From assembly GCA_027068085.1 (NCBI GenBank), contig JAMOUQ010000049.1, positions 24,586-88,585 of the forward strand: a stretch of DNA of 64,000 nt. Reading direction: 5' to 3'. Below the pieces are notes generated by a model that was not told the DNA's origin, searched no databases, and saw nothing but the letters and a program-made list of their open reading frames with translations. The translations under genes were made by a program, and so were the position numbers. Within the stretch, counting starts at the first letter, position 1, and each line of letters starts with the position of its first letter. This document shows positions 35,522 through 44,281 of the stretch, one piece after another. Source of the stretch: Desulfobacteraceae bacterium (GTDB lineage Bacteria; Desulfobacterota; Desulfobacteria; Desulfobacterales; Desulfosarcinaceae).

Positions 35522-36724
35522 TTGACCAGGGTTGCCACCGGCCGGATTTTCGGCACCTTGTTTTTCTCTCTCCTGGCCACCATCACCGGTGTGGGGATCG
35601 TGGTGCCCCTGCTGCCGGTCTATGCCGGCAGGCTGGGGGCCGGCGGCTTTACCATCGGCCTGATCTTCGGGGCCTTTTCCCTGTCCCGTTCGTTTCTCCT
35701 GCCCCTTTTCGGCCGGCTCTCGGACAAAAAGGGGCGCAAGCCCTTCATCGTTGCCGGCCTGCTGGCCTACGGCCTGGTCTCGGTGGCCTTCATGCTCTCT
35801 TCCACGGTGAACCAGCTCATAGCCGTCCGTTTCGTTCAGGGGGCCGCCTCGGCCATGATCATGCCCGTGGTCCAGGCCTACATCGGGGACATCGCCCCGG
35901 CCGGCAAGGAAGGCCGCTACATGGGCCTTTTCAATGTTTCCCTGTTTTGCGGCCTTTCCCTGGGACCGGTGCTGGGCGGGATGATAAACGACCGTTTCAG
36001 CCTCCAGGCGGCCTTTGCCGCCATGGGCCTGCTGGCCCTGGCAGGCTGCGGGCTGAGCTTTTTCTGCCTGCCGCCTGTCGCCAGCGAGGCCGGCAGGTTG
36101 AGGCAGGCGGCTTCCTGGAGCTGGCGGCGGATAATCAGGGACAAGACCATCGCCGGCCTTTTCGTCTACCGCTTCATGTATACCGCCTGTATCGGCGTGA
36201 TCTGGGGTTTTTTGCCGGTGCTGGCCGATACCCGTTTTCACCTGTCCAGTTCCCGCATCGGGGTGCTGGTGATGCTGGGGGTGCTGGTGTCGGGTCTGAT
36301 CCAGGCTCCCATGGGATACGTGGCCGACCGGATAAACCGCAAGGGACTGATGGTGGCAGGCGGTCTGGTGGTTACGCTGTCGCTGGCACTTTACGCCTGG
36401 GCCGACACCTGCCAGGTCCTGTTTGCGGCCAGCGTTCTTTTCGGCCTTGGCGGCGGGGCCGCCATGCCGGCCCTGATGGCCATTGCCACTTACAAGGGAC
36501 AGCAATCGGCGGCCATGGGGTCGGTCATGGCCGTCCTGACCGTGGCCCACAGCCTGGGGATGCTCTGCGGGGCCCTGATGGCCGGGGTGTTGATGGACTG
36601 GCTGAGCCTGAGTTATGCCTTCGGCATGGGGGCGGTCATGATGGCCGCCGGAATCGTGGCCTTTGTCGTTTTGACGGCCAGAAGGCAGGTGCCGGTAGAT
36701 ACCCTGCCGTTTATCGACGGGTGA
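35522..36724 (+). CDS. MFS transporter (DHA1-like drug or metabolite exporter)
   Basis: 400 residues with twelve predicted membrane helices. The N-terminal half has the MFS loop motif GRLSDKKGRKPFIVAG between helices 2 and 3, and PVVQAYIGDIAPAGKEGRYMG; the second half repeats MGYVADRINRKGLMVAG. Proton-driven export is the family norm; the substrate is unknown. TTG 35522 is used as start with AAGGA upstream; no ATG exists at the N terminus. Its stop (TGA 36722-36724) overlaps a GTG that could start epmA, so the two are probably co-transcribed. Confidence 0.82.
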   Translation: MTRVATGRIFGTLFFSLLATITGVGIVVPLLPVYAGRLGAGGFTIGLIFGAFSLSRSFLLPLFGRLSDKKGRKPFIVAGLLAYGLVSVAFMLSSTVNQLIAVRFVQGAASAMIMPVVQAYIGDIAPAGKEGRYMGLFNVSLFCGLSLGPVLGGMINDRFSLQAAFAAMGLLALAGCGLSFFCLPPVASEAGRLRQAASWSWRRIIRDKTIAGLFVYRFMYTACIGVIWGFLPVLADTRFHLSSSRIGVLVMLGVLVSGLIQAPMGYVADRINRKGLMVAGGLVVTLSLALYAWADTCQVLFAASVLFGLGGGAAMPALMAIATYKGQQSAAMGSVMAVLTVAHSLGMLCGALMAGVLMDWLSLSYAFGMGAVMMAAGIVAFVVLTARRQVPVDTLPFIDG

Positions 36725-36735
36725 AAGGTTTTGTC

Positions 36736-37653
36736 ATGCCGGTCTTTCGCCAGCAGCAGATCGTTGCCAACCTGAAGCGCCGGGCAAAGGTGCTGGCCGC
36801 CGTGCGCCGTTTCTTTGCCAAAGAGGGTTTCCTGGAAGTGGAAACACCCAACCGGATTCCGGCCCCGGCGCCCGAGGCCCATATCGAGGCCGAGCCTTCC
36901 GGAAGCTGGTACCTGCACACCTCTCCCGAGCTTTGCATGAAAAGGCTGCTGGCCGCCGGCTACGGCCGGATCTGGCAGCTTTGCAAGTGTTACCGCCGCA
37001 GCGAACGGGGCCGCCGTCATCTTCCGGAGATGACCCTGCTGGAATGGTATGCCGCCGGCTGGGATTACAATGCAATGATGGCCTCAACCCGCGACCTGGT
37101 GAGGGCCGTGATGGATGATGCCTGCGGGGGCAGCCTGGTCTGCCGGGGACGGCGGATAGACCTGGAAGGTCCCTGGCAGGAGCTTACCGTGGCCGAGGCT
37201 TTCAGGCTCCACGCCGAAGTTTCCCCGGAGCAGGCCCTGGCAGACGGCCGTTTCGATGAGGTAATGGGCCTTGTCATCGAGCCCCGGCTGGGCTGGGAGC
37301 GACCCGTCTTCCTGAAGGATTACCCGGCCGAGCTGGCCTGCCTGGCCCGCCTGAAAAAAGACGATCCTGCCGTGGCCGAGCGTTTCGAGCTTTACATCGC
37401 CGGCCTGGAGCTTTGCAACGGTTTCAGCGAACTTACCGATGCCGCCGAGCAGCGCGAAAGATTTGCCGCCGAGCAGGAGGCCCGAAAGGCGGCCGGAAAA
37501 GCCGTCTATCCCCCGGCCGAGCCTTTTCTGCGGGCCCTGGAGGACATGCCGCCTGCGGCCGGCAACGCCCTGGGCATCGACCGCCTGGTGATGCTGGCCT
37601 GTGACGCCGACGCCATCGACCAGGTGGTGGCCTTCGTTCCCGAAGAACTGTAA
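36736..37653 (+). CDS. epmA: EpmA-type elongation factor P--(R)-beta-lysine ligase (GenX/PoxA)
   Basis: 305 residues: a class II lysyl-tRNA-synthetase-like catalytic core without the anticodon-binding domain. Motif 2 CKCYRRSERGRRHLPEMTLLEWY and motif 3 GNALGIDRLVML are intact, as is HTSPELCMKRLL. EpmA attaches (R)-beta-lysine to EF-P, helping ribosomes through polyproline stretches. The partner EpmB and EF-P genes are not in this window. AAAGG precedes ATG 36736; GTG 36721, overlapping the MFS stop, is an in-frame alternative adding five residues. Confidence 0.9.
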   Translation: MPVFRQQQIVANLKRRAKVLAAVRRFFAKEGFLEVETPNRIPAPAPEAHIEAEPSGSWYLHTSPELCMKRLLAAGYGRIWQLCKCYRRSERGRRHLPEMTLLEWYAAGWDYNAMMASTRDLVRAVMDDACGGSLVCRGRRIDLEGPWQELTVAEAFRLHAEVSPEQALADGRFDEVMGLVIEPRLGWERPVFLKDYPAELACLARLKKDDPAVAERFELYIAGLELCNGFSELTDAAEQRERFAAEQEARKAAGKAVYPPAEPFLRALEDMPPAAGNALGIDRLVMLACDADAIDQVVAFVPEEL

Positions 37654-37720
37654 AATCCTGCCGGGCAGAATCACGCACGGCCCGGCCTCTGCCTGACCGG
37701 CCGTGGCTTTTGGCCTTGTT

Positions 37721-38998
37721 TCAGCGCCAGAACCCTGCCGCCCGGCGGATAGATTCGCGGGGTTTGAGGATTTCGAAATGCCGGCCGTCTTCCCGGTAAC
37801 CGATCACCTTGGGCACCTGGCGGCTGTTGTAGCGCGACCACATGCTCAAAGTATAGGCCCCGGCATCGTGAATTACCAGGTAATCGTCCCTGGCAACAGG
37901 CGGCAGCCAGATGCCTTTTCCCAGGATGTCGCCGGCAAAACACAGCGGCCCCGCCACCCTGTAAGGCACATGGTCCCGGCCGGACTTCAGGCTTCCGTCC
38001 GGAGCCAGGACACTTATCTCGTGATGCCACTGATCGGCCCGGTAACACTTGCGCAGGAACATGTCGGCCCCCACATGGATCATGGCGATCTTTTCGTCCC
38101 GCAGATGCTTGACCGCTTCCACCCGGCTGGCCACCCAGCCGGCGTTGGCATGCACGTAGCGCCCGAACTCGGTTATGAGGATAAAACGGCCGTCGAAAAG
38201 TTCCGGGCAGCTTTGCTCCAGAAGGCGGGCATATCGTTTGACGGACGGTCCGGTCTCGTCGCGGCGGTAGGCGACCGGCAGCCCGCCGCCGATGTCGAAA
38301 TACGATACCCGGCGGCCGGTGCGGGCCTCGATCTTTTTCACCAGCTCCAGGACGGCGGCCGTGCCCGCGACCATCATCTCCAGGCTGCAACCCTGGGAGC
38401 CGATGTGCAGGTGGACTCCGGTCAGCCAGGGGTGGTCTTCAAAGGCCCGGATTATCTGCCGGTTTTCATCCCGGAGAGGGACACCGAACTTGGAGTCGGC
38501 GGTAGCCACGCTGGTATCGGCTATGCTGCCACGGCCCACCTGGGGATTGATCCTGATGCCCACGGGACAGGGGGGCGGGCCGTCACCCAAAAGCCCTTTC
38601 ATCATGCCGAGCTCTTCCCAGGAATCAAGATTGATGCTGACCCCGGCCCTGAGGGCGTAAAGCAGGTCGGCCTCGGTTTTTACCGGCGAATCGAAGACTA
38701 TGCGCCCGGCCGGCAGGCCTGCTTCAAGGGCCATGAACAGCTCCGGGCAGGTGGCCGCTTCCAGACCGGCGCCCAGCCGGGCCAGCTTCTCCAGTATCCG
38801 TGCCAGGGGATTGGCCTTGACGGCCACCGCGTGCAGGGTGCCGGCCGGGAAAGCCTCCACCACTTGCCTGAACCTGTCTTCCAGAAAATCCAGGTCGTAG
38901 AAGATTGCCGCCGAATCTTCGGGCTCCAGCAGGCCGGGCTGGCCAAGTGCCCGGGACAAGGTAGAGCTGATCTGTAGTTGGGTCAGTTGCTGTTTCAT
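37721..38998 (-). CDS. PLP-dependent fold-type III decarboxylase (diaminopimelate/ornithine decarboxylase-like)
   Basis: 425 residues. An alanine-racemase-like barrel carries the PLP Lys in HAVAVKANP, then HIGSQGCSLE, YFDIGGGLPVAY and TEFGRYVHANAGW; the C-terminal sheet domain has GPLCFAGD in place of the usual CESxD and DAGAYTLSMWSRYNS. This is the DapDC/ODC fold, but the altered active-site Cys motif and lack of a neighbouring amino-acid pathway make the substrate uncertain. Could be a carboxynorspermidine, arginine or specialised-metabolite decarboxylase. No clear ribosome site before the ATG. Convergent with epmA. Confidence 0.75.
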   Translation of the reverse strand: MKQQLTQLQISSTLSRALGQPGLLEPEDSAAIFYDLDFLEDRFRQVVEAFPAGTLHAVAVKANPLARILEKLARLGAGLEAATCPELFMALEAGLPAGRIVFDSPVKTEADLLYALRAGVSINLDSWEELGMMKGLLGDGPPPCPVGIRINPQVGRGSIADTSVATADSKFGVPLRDENRQIIRAFEDHPWLTGVHLHIGSQGCSLEMMVAGTAAVLELVKKIEARTGRRVSYFDIGGGLPVAYRRDETGPSVKRYARLLEQSCPELFDGRFILITEFGRYVHANAGWVASRVEAVKHLRDEKIAMIHVGADMFLRKCYRADQWHHEISVLAPDGSLKSGRDHVPYRVAGPLCFAGDILGKGIWLPPVARDDYLVIHDAGAYTLSMWSRYNSRQVPKVIGYREDGRHFEILKPRESIRRAAGFWR

Positions 38999-39245
38999 AT
39001 TGTCAGGTTGAATGAAGTTGGGCGCTGAGGTTCTTTATCGTTTTTTCGTATTGCGGGTCAAACCCTATCCCGTCTTTGGGCGGATTGGCAACCGGCGGGC
39101 ATGTCTAAAAATTACAAATATGTCGTTACAACCGAAAAAAACAACCAAAATGTAAAATATTCCCCCGGACTTCTCCATCTCCCCATATGGTGACTGTATC
39201 TACAACAAGGTGAAATAACTGTGGTTTATTGTATATTGGGTTAAG

Positions 39246-39261
39246 TGGTACAAAATATGCT
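39246..39261 (+). promoter_or_regulatory. Sigma-54-type promoter upstream of amt
   Basis: TGGTACAAAATATGCT has GG and GC exactly ten bases apart, as in the -24/-12 consensus (TGGCAC-N5-TTGCA). It is 35 bases before the amt ATG, predicting a start near 39272. The upstream 250 bases (39000-39245), AT-rich in the middle, would hold any enhancer; I see no unambiguous NtrC site. Confidence 0.5.
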
Positions 39262-39295
39262 CTTCCTGTGGTTCAAAACTGCAAGGAGGAAGAAG

Positions 39296-40702
39296 ATGAT
39301 CGCAGCGGAAAACCGCATTTCAAGGCAGCAGTACAAAGGGGAGTCGAAAGCTGAATCTTCGGCCGGCACCGTCTGGAAGGCCATGGGCCTGGCGGTGTTG
39401 TTCTGGGCCCTGGGGCAGACGGGAGGCTTTGCCTGGGCCGCCGGGAAGGCGGAGGTGGACACCGGGACCACGGCCTGGATGCTTATTTCAACAGCCCTGG
39501 TGCTGCTGATGGTTCCGGGGCTGGCCATGTTTTACGGCGGCCTGGTGCGGACCAAAAATGTGCTTTCCACCATGATGCACAGTTTCGTCTCCATCGCCAT
39601 CATCGGCGTCTTGTGGGTGGTATGCGGCTACAGCCTGGCCTTCGGACCTTCGGTGCTGGGAGGTTTTGTGGGCTGGAATCCGGACTACCTGCTGCTCAAA
39701 GGCATCGACGACACCATCGTCAACGGGGTGCCCGAGTACGTCCTGGCCATGTTCCAGGGCAAGTTCGCCATCATAACCCCGGCCCTGATCTCCGGGGCCC
39801 TTGCCGAAAGGGTATATTTCAGGGGCTACAGTCTTTTCATCGTCCTGTGGTTTTTGCTGGTCTATAGCCCCCTGTGTCACTGGATCTGGGCGGCCGACGG
39901 ATGGCTTTACAATGCCGGCGCATCCGGGGTGATCGATCTTGCCGGCGGGCTGGTGATCCATGTTTCGGCCGGGGTCAGCGCTCTGGTGGTGGCCCTGTTT
40001 CTGGGCAAGCGCCAGGGGTATCCGCGGCTTACCATGAATCCCAGCAACCTGGTGATGACCATGACCGGCGCCGGCCTGCTCTGGGTGGGCTGGTTCGGTT
40101 TCAACGCCGGCTCCACGGTTCAAAGCGGGCTGGACACGGCCCGGGCCCTTACCATGACCCAGGTGTCGGCCGCCAGCGGGGCCCTTGCCTGGACCGTCAT
40201 CGAGGCCCTGATTTTCCGTAAAGTGACTTCGCTGGGTTTTGTCTCCGGCATCCTGGCCGGGCTGGTGGCCATCACTCCGGCCGCCGGAGTGGTCAGGCCG
40301 GGCGGTGCCATCATTCTCGGGGCACTGGCCTCCGGTGTCTGTTACCTTGCCATCAACCTGAAGCTCAAGCTGGGCTACGACGACAGCCTGGACTGTTTCG
40401 GGATTCACGGGGTGGGCAGCGGTCTGGGAGTATTGCTGCTGAGCTTTTTCATCAGGGACAGCTGGATGGAGGCGGCCGCGGCCAAGGTTGCCGGCTGGAG
40501 CGCCTTGAACCAGTTTCTGGTGCAGGCCAAAGCCATGGCGGTTACCGTTGCCCTGGCAGCGGCGGCCACCTTCCTGATCTGCCTGGTGGTGGAAAAGACG
40601 GTCGGGTTCAGGATCGATCCCCAGCAGGAACTGGAGGGCCTTGACAGATCGCTGCACGGTGAAAGCGGTTACGGAATCATGCACCCCGAGGCCCGGATCT
40701 AA
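39296..40702 (+). CDS. amt: Ammonium transporter (Amt family)
   Basis: 468 residues with eleven helices. GLAMFYGGLVRTKNVLS, the pore twin His in AGGLVIHVSAG and CFGIHGVGSGLG, and TMTGAGLLWVGWFGFNAGS are all intact. Imports NH4+/NH3 across the inner membrane. The N-terminal ~55 residues are an extended leader with a hydrophobic helix, possibly a signal sequence as in E. coli AmtB. AAGGAGGAAGAAG precedes ATG 39296. No glnK lies next to it. A sigma-54-like element suggests nitrogen control. Its stop overlaps the stop of the converging Cys-rich gene by two to three bases. Confidence 0.93.
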   Translation: MIAAENRISRQQYKGESKAESSAGTVWKAMGLAVLFWALGQTGGFAWAAGKAEVDTGTTAWMLISTALVLLMVPGLAMFYGGLVRTKNVLSTMMHSFVSIAIIGVLWVVCGYSLAFGPSVLGGFVGWNPDYLLLKGIDDTIVNGVPEYVLAMFQGKFAIITPALISGALAERVYFRGYSLFIVLWFLLVYSPLCHWIWAADGWLYNAGASGVIDLAGGLVIHVSAGVSALVVALFLGKRQGYPRLTMNPSNLVMTMTGAGLLWVGWFGFNAGSTVQSGLDTARALTMTQVSAASGALAWTVIEALIFRKVTSLGFVSGILAGLVAITPAAGVVRPGGAIILGALASGVCYLAINLKLKLGYDDSLDCFGIHGVGSGLGVLLLSFFIRDSWMEAAAAKVAGWSALNQFLVQAKAMAVTVALAAAATFLICLVVEKTVGFRIDPQQELEGLDRSLHGESGYGIMHPEARI

Positions 40703-40887
40703 AATTTATGCCCGGGTCGTCGGGTTGCATTGTATACGCAGGTTGAGTGCTGGCATGTCCCGGAAAGGGGGCACCCAGTGTTGCAGCTGCAGGCGTCTGT
40801 CTTGCCGGTCAGGTTTCTGTAAAGCGAGCGAGCCATGAAAAAGACCGCCGTTGCCACGATCAACCCGACTATGATCATATCGTACAT
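40699..40887 (-). CDS. FeoB-associated Cys-rich membrane protein
   Basis: 62 residues: one N-terminal membrane helix (YDMIIVGLIVATAVFFMARSLY) and a Cys-rich tail (CSCNTGCPLSGTCQHSTC). This is the pattern of the small proteins encoded next to feoB, thought to aid ferrous iron uptake. It lies 13 bases after the feoB stop on the same strand. AGGAGACGAACA precedes ATG 40887. Confidence 0.8.
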   Translation of the reverse strand: MYDMIIVGLIVATAVFFMARSLYRNLTGKTDACSCNTGCPLSGTCQHSTCVYNATRRPGHKF

Positions 40888-40900
40888 TGTTCGTCTCCTG

Positions 40901-43099
40901 TCAGATACCCAGGCCCAGGAGCCTGCCGCCCAGATAGACACAGGCGGTGAGCACGTAGGCCAGGGCGGTTAGTCCCCCCAGCTGGAAAAGGGCCCATTTC
41001 CAGGAATTGCTTTCCCGGCGGGTGATGGCGATGGTGGCCATGCAGGGTGCGCTGACAAGGCAGAACAGCATGATGCAGAAGCCCACCAGGGGGGAGTAGT
41101 TGTTTTGCAGCTTGGACCGCAGGCTTTCCGATTCCTCGTCCGCCTCGCCCACTGCATAGACGATGCCCATCTGGGCCACGAAGACCTCCTTGGCGGCAAA
41201 GGCGCCGATCAGGGCCGTGCCGATCTTCCAGTCGAAACCCATGGGCCTGAGCAGCGGCTCCATCAGGCGTCCGATCCGGCCGGCGATGCTGCTTTCCAGG
41301 GCCGCCTCGGCCCGGCGGTTGTCGATTTCTTCCAGCAGGGCGGCGGCTTTTTGCGGCTCGGACCGGAAACTGTTTTCAACCATCTGGCGCTGTTTTTCGA
41401 ATTCAGCCTGCTGCTTTGGCGACAGGCCCGGGAAATTGGTCATGGCCCACAGGACGATGGAAATGCCCAGGATAACCGTTCCGGCCTTGCGTAAATACAG
41501 CCAGCCCCTTTCCCACATGTGCAGCAGGACGCTTCTTACCGTCGGCAGGCGGTAAGGCGGAAGTTCCATCACGAAGGGAACCGACTCTCCCCTGAGGATG
41601 GTCGATCTAAGCAGCTTGGCCGAGGCAATCGCCAGCAGGATGCCGATCATGTAGATGATCCAGAGCATGGGAGCGTGCCAGGCCTTGGGGAAGAAAGCCG
41701 GGATGATCAGGGCGTAGATGGGCAGGCGGGCACCGCAGCTCATCAGCGGCACCACCAGCATGGTCACCAGCCGGTCGCGCCGGTTTTCCAGGGTGCGGGT
41801 GGCCATGATGGCCGGCACCGAGCAGCCGAAGCCGATCAGCATGGGGATGAAGCTCTTGCCGTGCAGGCCGATCTTGTGCATCAGCCGGTCCATTATGAAG
41901 GCCGCCCGGGCCATGTAGCCGGTGTCTTCCAGGATGGCGATGGCCAGAAAAAGCAGCAGGATGTTGGGCAGAAAGATGACCACCCCGCCCACCCCGCCGA
42001 TGATGCCGTCGGTGACCAGGGACTTGAGCACGCTGTCTGCCGGCCAGAGGGTGTCCACGGAAGATCCCAGCCATCCGAAAAATTCCTCTATCCAGTCCAT
42101 GGGCGGATCGCCGATGGTGAAGGTAAGGTAGAAGACAAGGTACATCATCGCCAGGAATACGGGCAGACCCAGGACCCTGTTGGTCATGACCGCGTCGATG
42201 CGGTCCGAGATGGTGTGCCGGATTTCGATGGTGGAACGGACCGCCTGCTGGCAGGCTCCGGATATGAAGCCGTAGCGCCGGCCGGCGATGACACTTTCCG
42301 GGTTTTCACCGGTCCGTTTTTCGATCCGCTCCCGGCTCTGATCCACCCGCTCCAGAAGCCGGGGCGATTTTATCTGCGAGCGGATTTCCTTGTCGTTTTC
42401 CAGCAGCTTCAGAGCCAGCCAGCGGGGGTTGTATTTGGGGCCGGAAAAGCCGCTTTGCCGCAGCAGGTCTGTGAGTTTTTCCAGCTCGGCTTCAATATCC
42501 GGGCCGTAGTCTATGCGGCCATCGCTTGCCTGCGGACCCCGGATGCTGGCCCGGCAGGCCAGGTTGCCGCCGGATTTTGGCTGCGCTTCGGCGCAGTCCT
42601 GTTCCCGGGCGGTGGCCACCACGGCCTCCAGCAGCTGCTGCATGCCGTGGCCCTTGTGGCCCACGGTTTCGACGATGCGGGCCCCGAAAAAGCGGGACAG
42701 CTTGTCAAGATCGAACTGATAACCCCTTGCCCGGGCCTGATCGCTCATGTTGAAGACCAGCACCAGGGGCACTCCCAGCTCCATGAGCTGGACCGCCAGG
42801 TAGAGGTTACGCTCCAGGTTGGAGGCATCGATGATGTCCACCACCACGTCCGGCTTTTCGTCGATGATGAAGTTGCGGGCCACCACCTCTTCGGCCGAGT
42901 AAGCCGTCAGGCTGTAGGTGCCGGGCAGGTCCACCAGGTGGATATCGACCCCTGCGTGGCGGCAGCGCCCCTCCTTGCGCTCGACGGTCACCCCGGGGTA
43001 GTTGCCCACGTGCTGGCGGGTACCGGTCAGGTTGTTGAAGATGGTGGTCTTGCCGGAGTTGGGGTTTCCGGCCAGGGCAACGGTGATTTTCGGTCGCAT
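40901..43099 (-). CDS. feoB: Ferrous iron transport protein B (FeoB)
   Basis: 732 residues. N-terminal G domain with G1 GNPNSGKTTIFN, G3 DLPGTYSL and G4 NMSDQ; a helical GDI-like linker; then a polytopic membrane domain with two Gate segments (VIFLPNILLLFLAIAILED and FGCSVPAIMATRTLE). The main bacterial route for Fe2+ uptake. AAGGAGGACCAGCAGCC precedes the ATG. A perfect DtxR-like operator sits 43 bases upstream, so it has its own iron-controlled promoter despite lying downstream of feoA. Confidence 0.95.
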   Translation of the reverse strand: MRPKITVALAGNPNSGKTTIFNNLTGTRQHVGNYPGVTVERKEGRCRHAGVDIHLVDLPGTYSLTAYSAEEVVARNFIIDEKPDVVVDIIDASNLERNLYLAVQLMELGVPLVLVFNMSDQARARGYQFDLDKLSRFFGARIVETVGHKGHGMQQLLEAVVATAREQDCAEAQPKSGGNLACRASIRGPQASDGRIDYGPDIEAELEKLTDLLRQSGFSGPKYNPRWLALKLLENDKEIRSQIKSPRLLERVDQSRERIEKRTGENPESVIAGRRYGFISGACQQAVRSTIEIRHTISDRIDAVMTNRVLGLPVFLAMMYLVFYLTFTIGDPPMDWIEEFFGWLGSSVDTLWPADSVLKSLVTDGIIGGVGGVVIFLPNILLLFLAIAILEDTGYMARAAFIMDRLMHKIGLHGKSFIPMLIGFGCSVPAIMATRTLENRRDRLVTMLVVPLMSCGARLPIYALIIPAFFPKAWHAPMLWIIYMIGILLAIASAKLLRSTILRGESVPFVMELPPYRLPTVRSVLLHMWERGWLYLRKAGTVILGISIVLWAMTNFPGLSPKQQAEFEKQRQMVENSFRSEPQKAAALLEEIDNRRAEAALESSIAGRIGRLMEPLLRPMGFDWKIGTALIGAFAAKEVFVAQMGIVYAVGEADEESESLRSKLQNNYSPLVGFCIMLFCLVSAPCMATIAITRRESNSWKWALFQLGGLTALAYVLTACVYLGGRLLGLGI

Positions 43100-43141
43100 T
43101 GGCTGCTGGTCCTCCTTTTTATTTCATTAAGGCTCATAAAG

Positions 43142-43155
43142 TTAGGCATACCTAA
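43142..43155. promoter_or_regulatory. DtxR/IdeR-type iron operator and promoter upstream of feoB
   Basis: On the minus strand TTAGGTATGCCTAA forms the inverted repeat TTAGG-N4-CCTAA. It lies between TTGAGC (-35) and TAACTT (-10), 17 bases apart, i.e. in the promoter spacer, so binding should block feoB transcription when iron is plentiful. A near copy precedes the dtxR gene. Confidence 0.65.
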
Positions 43156-43257
43156 ATCAGGGCTCAAAAAAAATTCCGCCCCCCGCGTGTCAGGACGGCC
43201 GTAAATTCCGGCCCGCATACCGTCGCGGGCGCCGTCCGGCGCTGGTGGCCGCTTTCA

Positions 43258-43473
43258 TCAGACCACCATGATCTTCTGGGCCATGCCCCGGCCGAGCACC
43301 AGGCGGCTGCCCTTGACAGAGACGATGAAAGGGCCGTGCAGGGAGTTGGAGACGACTTCCAGCTCCGATCCGGGCACAAGCCCCATGGCGGCCAGCCGGG
43401 CCTTGAGGGCCTGACCCGCCTGGACGTTGACGAAGCGGACTTTTGAGCCGGCTTTTACGGTTGCAAGTGGCAT
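43258..43473 (-). CDS. feoA: Ferrous iron transport protein A (FeoA)
   Basis: 71 residues, an SH3-like FeoA fold: MPLATVKAGSKVRF, ARLAAMGLVPGSELEVV, GPFIVSVKGSRLVLGRGMAQKIMV. Cytoplasmic partner thought to modulate FeoB. It lies 21 bases after the dtxR-feoA-domain gene and 158 before feoB. AAGGAGAAACC precedes the ATG. Confidence 0.92.
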   Translation of the reverse strand: MPLATVKAGSKVRFVNVQAGQALKARLAAMGLVPGSELEVVSNSLHGPFIVSVKGSRLVLGRGMAQKIMVV

Positions 43474-43494
43474 GATGGTTTCTCCTTATTCCTT

Positions 43495-43734
43495 CTATCG
43501 GGCATTCAGCGGGGTCACGTCGATGCCGTCGGCTTCTTCTTTGCGCAGGGACAGATGGTAGCCTTTGACCTTGATGTCGATGGGATCTCCCAGGGGCGCT
43601 ATTTTCTCCACCTCGATCAGGGCCCCGGGGACCACTCCCATCTCGATGATCCTGCTGCTGGCCTTGCCGGCGGCAACCCGGTTGACCTTGCATTTGCCTC
43701 CGGGCGGGATGTCTTTCAGTTTGGTGACAGGCAT
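43495..43734 (-). CDS. Possible internal translation start yielding a free FeoA-like domain
   Basis: Within the DtxR gene, AAGGAGG (43745-43751, minus strand) lies about ten bases before an in-frame ATG at 43734. The resulting 79 residues (MPVTKLKDIPPGGKCKV onwards) have the length and start of a normal FeoA. The SD-like sequence could also arise simply because Gln-Gly-Gly-Lys codons are purine-rich, so this is a possibility and not a firm call. Confidence 0.35.
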   Translation of the reverse strand: MPVTKLKDIPPGGKCKVNRVAAGKASSRIIEMGVVPGALIEVEKIAPLGDPIDIKVKGYHLSLRKEEADGIDVTPLNAR

Positions 43735-44259
43735 CTTTTTCTTTCCTCCTTGGCGTTTCTTTTTTTTTACCTCCTCCAGGGCCTGGGCGATGCATTTTTC
43801 ACAGTTTTCCATGGCGCTGTCGTAGTCGCAGTGGTAGCCGAAGCCTGCTATCCACTTGGATCCGCCCCGGGGACAGACCTCCACGAACTCGGCAAACTGG
43901 ATGAAGCGTTCCAGGATCACCCCGGGGATGGAATGTTCCATTTTGCAGGCCGCCTTGTCGGCCACATCCTGTTCCACGGCCAGGACCTTGACGAAAAAGT
44001 CCCGCAGCACCTCGTGGCGCCGGATGACGTCCCGGGCTGCCTCTTCCCCCTTGCCGGTCAGGGTTACCAGGTCGTAGGGAGCGTAGTTGACCAGCTTTTT
44101 CTTGGCCAGCAGGCGCAGGGCGCCGGTTACAGACGGGTTGCTGACCTTGAGGCGCCGGGCGATGTCCTTGGGCCGGGCGGCCCGTTTTTCGGCGATGATG
44201 TGAAAAATGGCCTCCAGGTAATCTTCCAGGCTGGCGGTCAGGGTTTCGGCCGTGGTCAT
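43495..44259 (-). CDS. DtxR/MntR-family iron-dependent repressor with C-terminal FeoA domain
   Basis: 254 residues. Winged helix (LEDYLEAIFHIIAEKRAARPKDIARRL, NPSVTGALRLL), dimerisation/metal domain with His and Glu ligands (IRRHEVLRDFF, CKMEHSIP), a Cys/His segment (CPRGG, YHCDYDSAMENCEKC), then a Lys/Gly linker and a FeoA/SH3 domain (MPVTKLKDIPPGGKCKV to the end). DtxR proteins often carry such a domain, but here the linker contains AAGGAGG and ATG 43734, so the FeoA part may also be translated alone. An operator overlaps its own promoter, indicating autoregulation. Controls the adjacent feo genes. AGGTTAACTT precedes the ATG. Confidence 0.87.
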   Translation of the reverse strand: MTTAETLTASLEDYLEAIFHIIAEKRAARPKDIARRLKVSNPSVTGALRLLAKKKLVNYAPYDLVTLTGKGEEAARDVIRRHEVLRDFFVKVLAVEQDVADKAACKMEHSIPGVILERFIQFAEFVEVCPRGGSKWIAGFGYHCDYDSAMENCEKCIAQALEEVKKKKRQGGKKKMPVTKLKDIPPGGKCKVNRVAAGKASSRIIEMGVVPGALIEVEKIAPLGDPIDIKVKGYHLSLRKEEADGIDVTPLNAR

Positions 44260-44281
44260 AAGTTAACCTCCACACAAAAAG

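Noticed and set aside
33959..36550. 863-residue minus-strand open frame
   Set aside because: It spans phosphomannomutase and most of the MFS gene in antisense; its residue composition (Gly, His, Gln, Asp rich) is typical of a shadow.
37654..37720. Rho-independent terminator between epmA and the decarboxylase
   Set aside because: CACGGCC/GGCCGTG can pair, but no T run follows on either strand, so it was not listed as a terminator.
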